DNA of 25,338 nucleotides, from contig NW_006766920.1 in NCBI RefSeq assembly GCF_000275845.1, forward strand, positions 114,718 through 140,055. Reading direction: 5' to 3'. This document shows, one piece after another, positions 21,601 through 25,338 of this stretch. This stretch comes from Dichomitus squalens LYAD-421 SS1. Taxonomy: Eukaryota > Basidiomycota > Agaricomycetes > Polyporales > Polyporaceae. Position 1 is the first letter of the stretch. Every line of letters starts with the position of its first letter. The notes under the pieces are model-generated. The model made no database searches. It worked only from the letters and a program-made list of their open reading frames with translations, and was not told the DNA's origin. The translations under genes were made by a program, and so were the position numbers.

Positions 21601-23542
21601 AGATCTGGTCGATGAAACGGCTCAAAGAAGCCAAGTTCCTCGAAGTCCCTTACGACGACAGTCTGGAGGCTCAAGGTGTTCAGCCCGCGAGCGTCATCAA
21701 TTACCCTCTAAGAAGCGTTGAAGAGCTCCTCAGTACACACGAATCTGTGATGACGGAGGCAGACAGGCGAGCAGGTTCGATCATCCACAGGATGTGAGTG
21801 GCTCTGTTCAAGCAAATATTGTCCACATTTGGTCAGCGCTACAACTATTTTCCTTCGCAGATTGGGTCATTGGTCTGGCTTCTGCGCAAAGGATGATCTG
21901 TATCCTTCGCAAGCGATGTTCTCTCTCGATCTACACGTTTGCCCTAACAACCCGAAGCAGTTCCAATGCAATGGAATTGCGCCTAATGGTACGGACTGGA
22001 GCCTCACAGGAGACTACACCATTATGGAGGGAGGGGTAGTGCAGTACAACTTCAGCGTCCGATACGTCGCCCGTTTTGCCACCCAGCACTTCTCCGGTCG
22101 GCTCGACGAACACGGGTCGACGCTGTCCGGTACCTGGGGTTTCGATGACAAGCCATTCGTGTTCTACTTCAAGCGTCTTCCTTCCGAGCTGATGCGCTTC
22201 TATCCCTCTCCTGCGGAGCTTGCGAGCAATAAGGCTCGAGCGCTGTGGCACTTCGCGACTTCCGCCATTCACGCGCAGGTACAGCGTGACATGGGTTCAT
22301 GGAATTGGCTCCAGGAACGCTGGCAGAGGGGAAAGCGCTACGTTGAGCTCACCGTTCGCCGGGAGTTCTACCAACTCACCTCAGAGGAAACCGCCGACCT
22401 CGCCAGATGCCATCGCATCATGACACCGGAGGAGGCTGGCTTGTACCAAATATTTAGAGACCTGCGCGAGAGAGCGATTCCAATGCACACGTATGTCTTC
22501 CCTTCTGTGGTGTCGCGATGTGAACCGTCTGCTGATGATTATCTGACCACAGCTTGATACACTGTGCAGCATGCGGAGATAACATCAGAGGCAGCCGCGT
22601 TACATGTCTCTGCTGCGGGATGAAGACTACAATCGACCTGTGCGACAAGGAGAGCTGCCTCGCCTCAGAGATCGGGCTAGATGCTCGTGATGACCTCACC
22701 TCACCTCATCTTCCTTCGCACGAAATGTTCAAGATGAGAAGGGCGATCCATCCTTTCCGCGAGTTCGGAGAGATGTACCGCGCCGCACAGTCCGCCCTGA
22801 AGACAGCACGTCAGGTCTTCGCTGCCACTTCTGCGCAGCAGGCTGGGGCTAGCGTCGAGAACGGGTCACCGCAATGCGTGAAGTGTGGTGAGCGCGCCTC
22901 GATGCCGTGCTGGTATTGTATTGAATGTGAAGGTACGCCCTTCAGGAACTTCACTCCGTTCAAAATTCTGACAAACATAGTGTAGAACGTATCTTCGTCT
23001 GCTACTCGTGCGACTACAGGCACGGTGGCATCAAGGCCGGAAAGCACCAGAAGACCCATGCGCTCGTCCGGTGCCAAATGGCAGCCGCACCCGTGGACGC
23101 AGAATCTGAACACGCAGCTAAGCTCAACGCCCGTATTGAGACGCTAGAGGAGAATATCAAAGAAATGGACTACAAGATGCAGGGTGGATTCGCTACAGTG
23201 GACGAGAGGATTGCGGTTGAACAGGAGCAACTTCGGAACAGGATGGACGAGCGGCTGCATGCTCTCTCCATGGTTATGGACGATCGACTGCAACGGCTGT
23301 CTGGGAGGATGACATCTCTAGACGAGCGGTTGGAGCGCATCGAGGGTTTGCTTCTCGTCCTCGGGCAGAGGTTCTCCTCTCCTGGCTTTGGAGATGGATG
23401 GTTATTTCAGGCCGCGGCGTCCTCCCAAATCCACGTGCGCCAGTCCTCCTGGCAAGGTACACGAGCTGATAGTCTCAACTACACCCCCGAGGCGGAAAGC
23501 GAGTTCTCTGCGTGGGTGAGGCGGATGAGGAGAGCGGGTTGA
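18683..23542 (+). CDS. Large EF-hand / ZZ zinc-finger protein, paralog D (16 exons, about 1330 aa, intact; 5' end uncertain)
   Basis: Secure exons: 18955-19099, 19158-19343, 19415-19529, 19587-19886, 19937-20321, 20389-20415, 20476-20744, 20797-20828, 20881-21194, 21247-21403, 21456-21517, 21576-21793, 21861-22490, 22553-22932, 22986-23542 (1258 residues). A proline-rich exon ending at 18904 (GTAAGT donor) joins in phase; its start is unsure, and ATG 18683 is only the first in-frame ATG. Domains follow paralog C: helical region with LDIVAKSHPFIA, RRDNDKKISLLFVEMRDMM and KCANACNAYAKKNILSK; coiled coil; EF-hand DDDGSGFITVQE; LLHWLAYWAVGF; beta-rich domain LGHWSGF to FYFKR; a Cys cluster CAACGDN...CLCC...C..C; ZZ finger CVKC...CWYCIEC...CYSC...H..TH; then a heptad-rich coiled coil with repeated DERL. 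The frame is uninterrupted throughout, so this copy is probably functional. No enzyme motif is seen; a scaffold or calcium/zinc-dependent binding role is inference. Confidence 0.82.
20671..20706 (+). other. EF-hand calcium-binding loop in paralog D
   Basis: The codons read D-D-D-G-S-G-F-I-T-V-Q-E, all ligand positions intact (D1, D3, S5, T9, E12), preceded by VQPIIEAF. It occupies the same place in the protein as the loop of paralog C. Confidence 0.85.
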
Positions 23543-24133
23543 ACGTGTCAGAATCTATAGAAGTTAGGTAGTAGTCGCATACCGTACTCTTGAATACTTA
23601 TCGTTACCGCGATCGACCTGTTCATCGAAAGCCTCGCTTTCTCGCGTATCACACCTTTGGTATGTGGCGAGATGGTCACGAAGCCAGAGTAATGACTAGG
23701 GGATACACGTACAGTCTTCCTTCGGCGGTACGGATACATTAAGCAGATTCGCGTACTGTAAGATACCCGCGTGAATATCGTTGAACATTGAGCATTAAGC
23801 CGAGAACGCGATAGCAATATGGATGTGAACGAGCAGAGATGTACGATGCGACTGACGGGGTGTAAAGTCAAGGTTCTAACTACTAGTGTTGACAGACTAC
23901 AATAAGGGGGAGGGGAAGCACTGGGGGCAGACAATGTCAACGGACGGATGCTTGCACAAAGTCACGGCTGAGGACGAAGATCAAGCAGCAGAACCTGAGC
24001 AACACAAAGGCGTTGTCCCAAGATATGTTCACCTGTACCGAGCGCGTCCAGATGCGTGACGTTCATGTCCAGAGTCCCTCAGATAGCGACAGAATATCGG
24101 AGTCCCCAAGTCAAAGGCAAGGCGAAGGACTTG
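23543..24133. other. Convergent intergenic region
   Basis: The 591 bases between the stops of paralog D (+) and the DOT1 gene (-). A minus-strand frame at 23548-23940 is open but composed of low-information Ser/Arg-rich sequence with no homology; I read it as chance. Confidence 0.45.
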
Positions 24134-25338
24134 TCACCTTCGCGATCGCGTGACCCTCCCAGAGCCCGCCCGCGAGCTCTCAAACAGCATCTTCCTCCGC
24201 GCATAGTCTTCGCGGTTCATCCGCTGCAGGAAGTACTCTCCTCCAGCGCCGCCCCACGAAACGCTGCCGGGGTAATACGGCCGCGCGGTGACGGTGAAGA
24301 TCTCACTAATGTCGTCCAGCTGGGCCCAGGAGTTAACGTTGGACGAAGCATGTTTGTATTGAATGAGATCACATACGTTGCGTTCTTTGAGTGCTGGCGA
24401 GGCGCTCCGTTCTCGCGCGGCGGACCTTCCAGAGCCCATCAGGCACTTGAGAGAGACGACGATCGCACCCTCCTTCAAGTCCAGGAACTTCTGCCTCAGT
24501 GCCTCATTGACTTCCAACATCAAGCATTAGCACCATACGTCGAACACGCAGTCAGAAAGGGTAGACACTCACGCGGCTCCAGGAAGACCTTGTTATTCAC
24601 CAGTACTACGTCCGCACTCTTCACCAGCTCGTCCACCTTCGCACTCTTCAACATGTCCCCCTCCTCCAGCTCGACCTCGCCCATCCTCACCCCCCACATC
24701 CGACATCTCGTCTTGAACTGCTCCAGTTGGCTCCGCGCGATCTGCGCAGGACCGGGCATAATTTCGATCCCGTAGCTCCGGCACCCCGTCTCTAGACTCG
24801 CCTGCATCACCACATTCCCTACGCCCGACCCCATGTCGAGAAATAGAGAACCCCCATGCAGGCCCGTCGCACGGATGACGTCCGAAACGAACGTCGGCAT
24901 GAGCTCGCCGTACACTTCGGACGAGAACGCCTCGTACCGCTTCAGGACGTCGATGTGCGGCCCGACGGCACGCTGGTACGTCTCGTCAGCGATGCGGTGC
25001 ACCACGTTTGTGGGTATGCGCTGCCACCCCCGCACCGTTACACCGAGGTGGTTGGCAGCGGGCGCGTCAAACGGGTCCAGCGGGAGCGGGGGATACTTGA
25101 GCAGGGACAGGAGCGCGTTGATTGCGCTCATGACTTTCATGAACATCGGCCCGTCGCGCTTTTGATCGCCCGCTGGAGGAGACGGAGGTAATCTACGTGC
25201 GGCTCCGAGTCGGGCGAGTCTTTCCTGGCGTACGAGGACAGGGCGCAGACGGAGGAGAGCGAGGACGCGGAGGATATGGAAGAGTCGGAGAACGAGGATT
25301 GCGACGAAATTGAGAGGTATGATGCGTNAGATGACGCG
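24134..25338 (-). CDS. DOT1: Histone-lysine N-methyltransferase, H3 lysine-79 specific (DOT1), 5' partial, with a frame break
   Basis: Exons: from beyond 25338 to 24573, then 24510-24134 (62-nt intron, GTGAGT donor). DOT1 transfers methyl groups from S-adenosylmethionine to H3K79 on nucleosomes; it acts in the nucleus and lacks a SET domain. Visible motifs: YEAFSSEVYGELMP (D1-type loop), FLDMGSGVGNVVMQA (AdoMet motif I), YGIEIM (acidic residue for the ribose), RCRMWGV, ADVVLVNNKVF (NN near the active site), LDLKEGAIVVSLK. The upstream part is serine-rich, then LRLLQRAIK followed by RDGPMFMKVM, matching the conserved fungal DOT1 lead-in. The two halves of that lead-in are in different frames (break at 25159). 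The N-terminus lies outside the window. A short basic tail (GRVTRSRR) ends the protein. Confidence 0.88.
25158..25161 (-). other. Frame break in DOT1 lead-in
   Basis: On the minus strand ATC-AAA (25166-25161) closes LQRAIK in one frame, then A-G, then CGC-GAC-GGG-CCG-ATG resumes in the next frame as RDGPM. Related fungal proteins read approximately ...LQRAI-K/N-R-R-D-G-P without a gap, so one base is missing in the AAAAGCGCG run. There is no room for an intron. Confidence 0.7.
25328..25328. other. Ambiguous base
   Basis: The only N in the window, 10 bases from its end and inside the DOT1 coding region (first base of a codon NAC, so not a stop whatever the base). It signals low base quality locally. 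Confidence 0.9.

Noticed and set aside
23548..23940. A 130-codon minus-strand frame in the convergent spacer
   Set aside because: Composition is not protein-like, and it begins within the 3' region of one gene and ends within the other.
24056..24775. A 239-codon plus-strand frame
   Set aside because: It lies antisense to the conserved DOT1 catalytic exons and spans their intron; it is a shadow of that gene.

Overview
The window looks like nuclear DNA from an Agaricomycete (mushroom-forming basidiomycete, polypore-like). Coding regions are cut by many 50-70 nt GT-AG introns, several genes match basidiomycete family patterns (F-box/LRR, fasciclin, DOT1), and there are no bacterial operons, ribosome binding sites or rRNA/tRNA genes. 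All gene models were built by hand: splice sites were chosen so that reading frame, splice signals and similarity between paralogs agree. LAYOUT. 1-1997: gene-free DNA with a complete 320-bp inverted-repeat element (705-1024), a truncated second copy (about 270-442) and a TATA box at 1874. 1998-2839 (+): a 195-residue, ten-cysteine secreted protein in five exons. 3899-5703 (+): an F-box/LRR protein whose start lies in a small upstream exon. 6069-7165 and 7745-8920 (-): tandem paralogs of an unrecognised family with the same four-exon structure. 9287-9643 (-): a possible exon pair of an unknown gene. 9814-11414 (-): a two-domain fasciclin (FAS1) protein with signal peptide and GPI-like tail. 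11415-13128: no convincing gene. 13129-18009 and about 18683-23542 (+): two very large tandem paralogs with about 16 exons each. 24134-25338 (-): the catalytic part of DOT1, the histone H3 lysine-79 methyltransferase, running off the right edge. The centre of interest is the large pair. Each protein has a variable N-terminus, a conserved helical region, coiled coil, one canonical EF-hand loop, more helices, a beta-rich domain, a cysteine-rich region, a ZZ-like zinc module and a C-terminal coiled coil. Seven internal exons have identical lengths and the matched introns keep their phase, so the two are a clear segmental duplication. The upstream copy has a one-base frame break at 16660 and a duplicated zinc-binding exon. 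DOT1 has a similar one-base frame break at 25159, and an ambiguous base lies at 25328, so sequence error must be weighed against true decay. The genes do not form an obvious metabolic cluster: two of them are cell-surface or secreted proteins, one is a chromatin enzyme, and the two duplicated families may be lineage-expanded.
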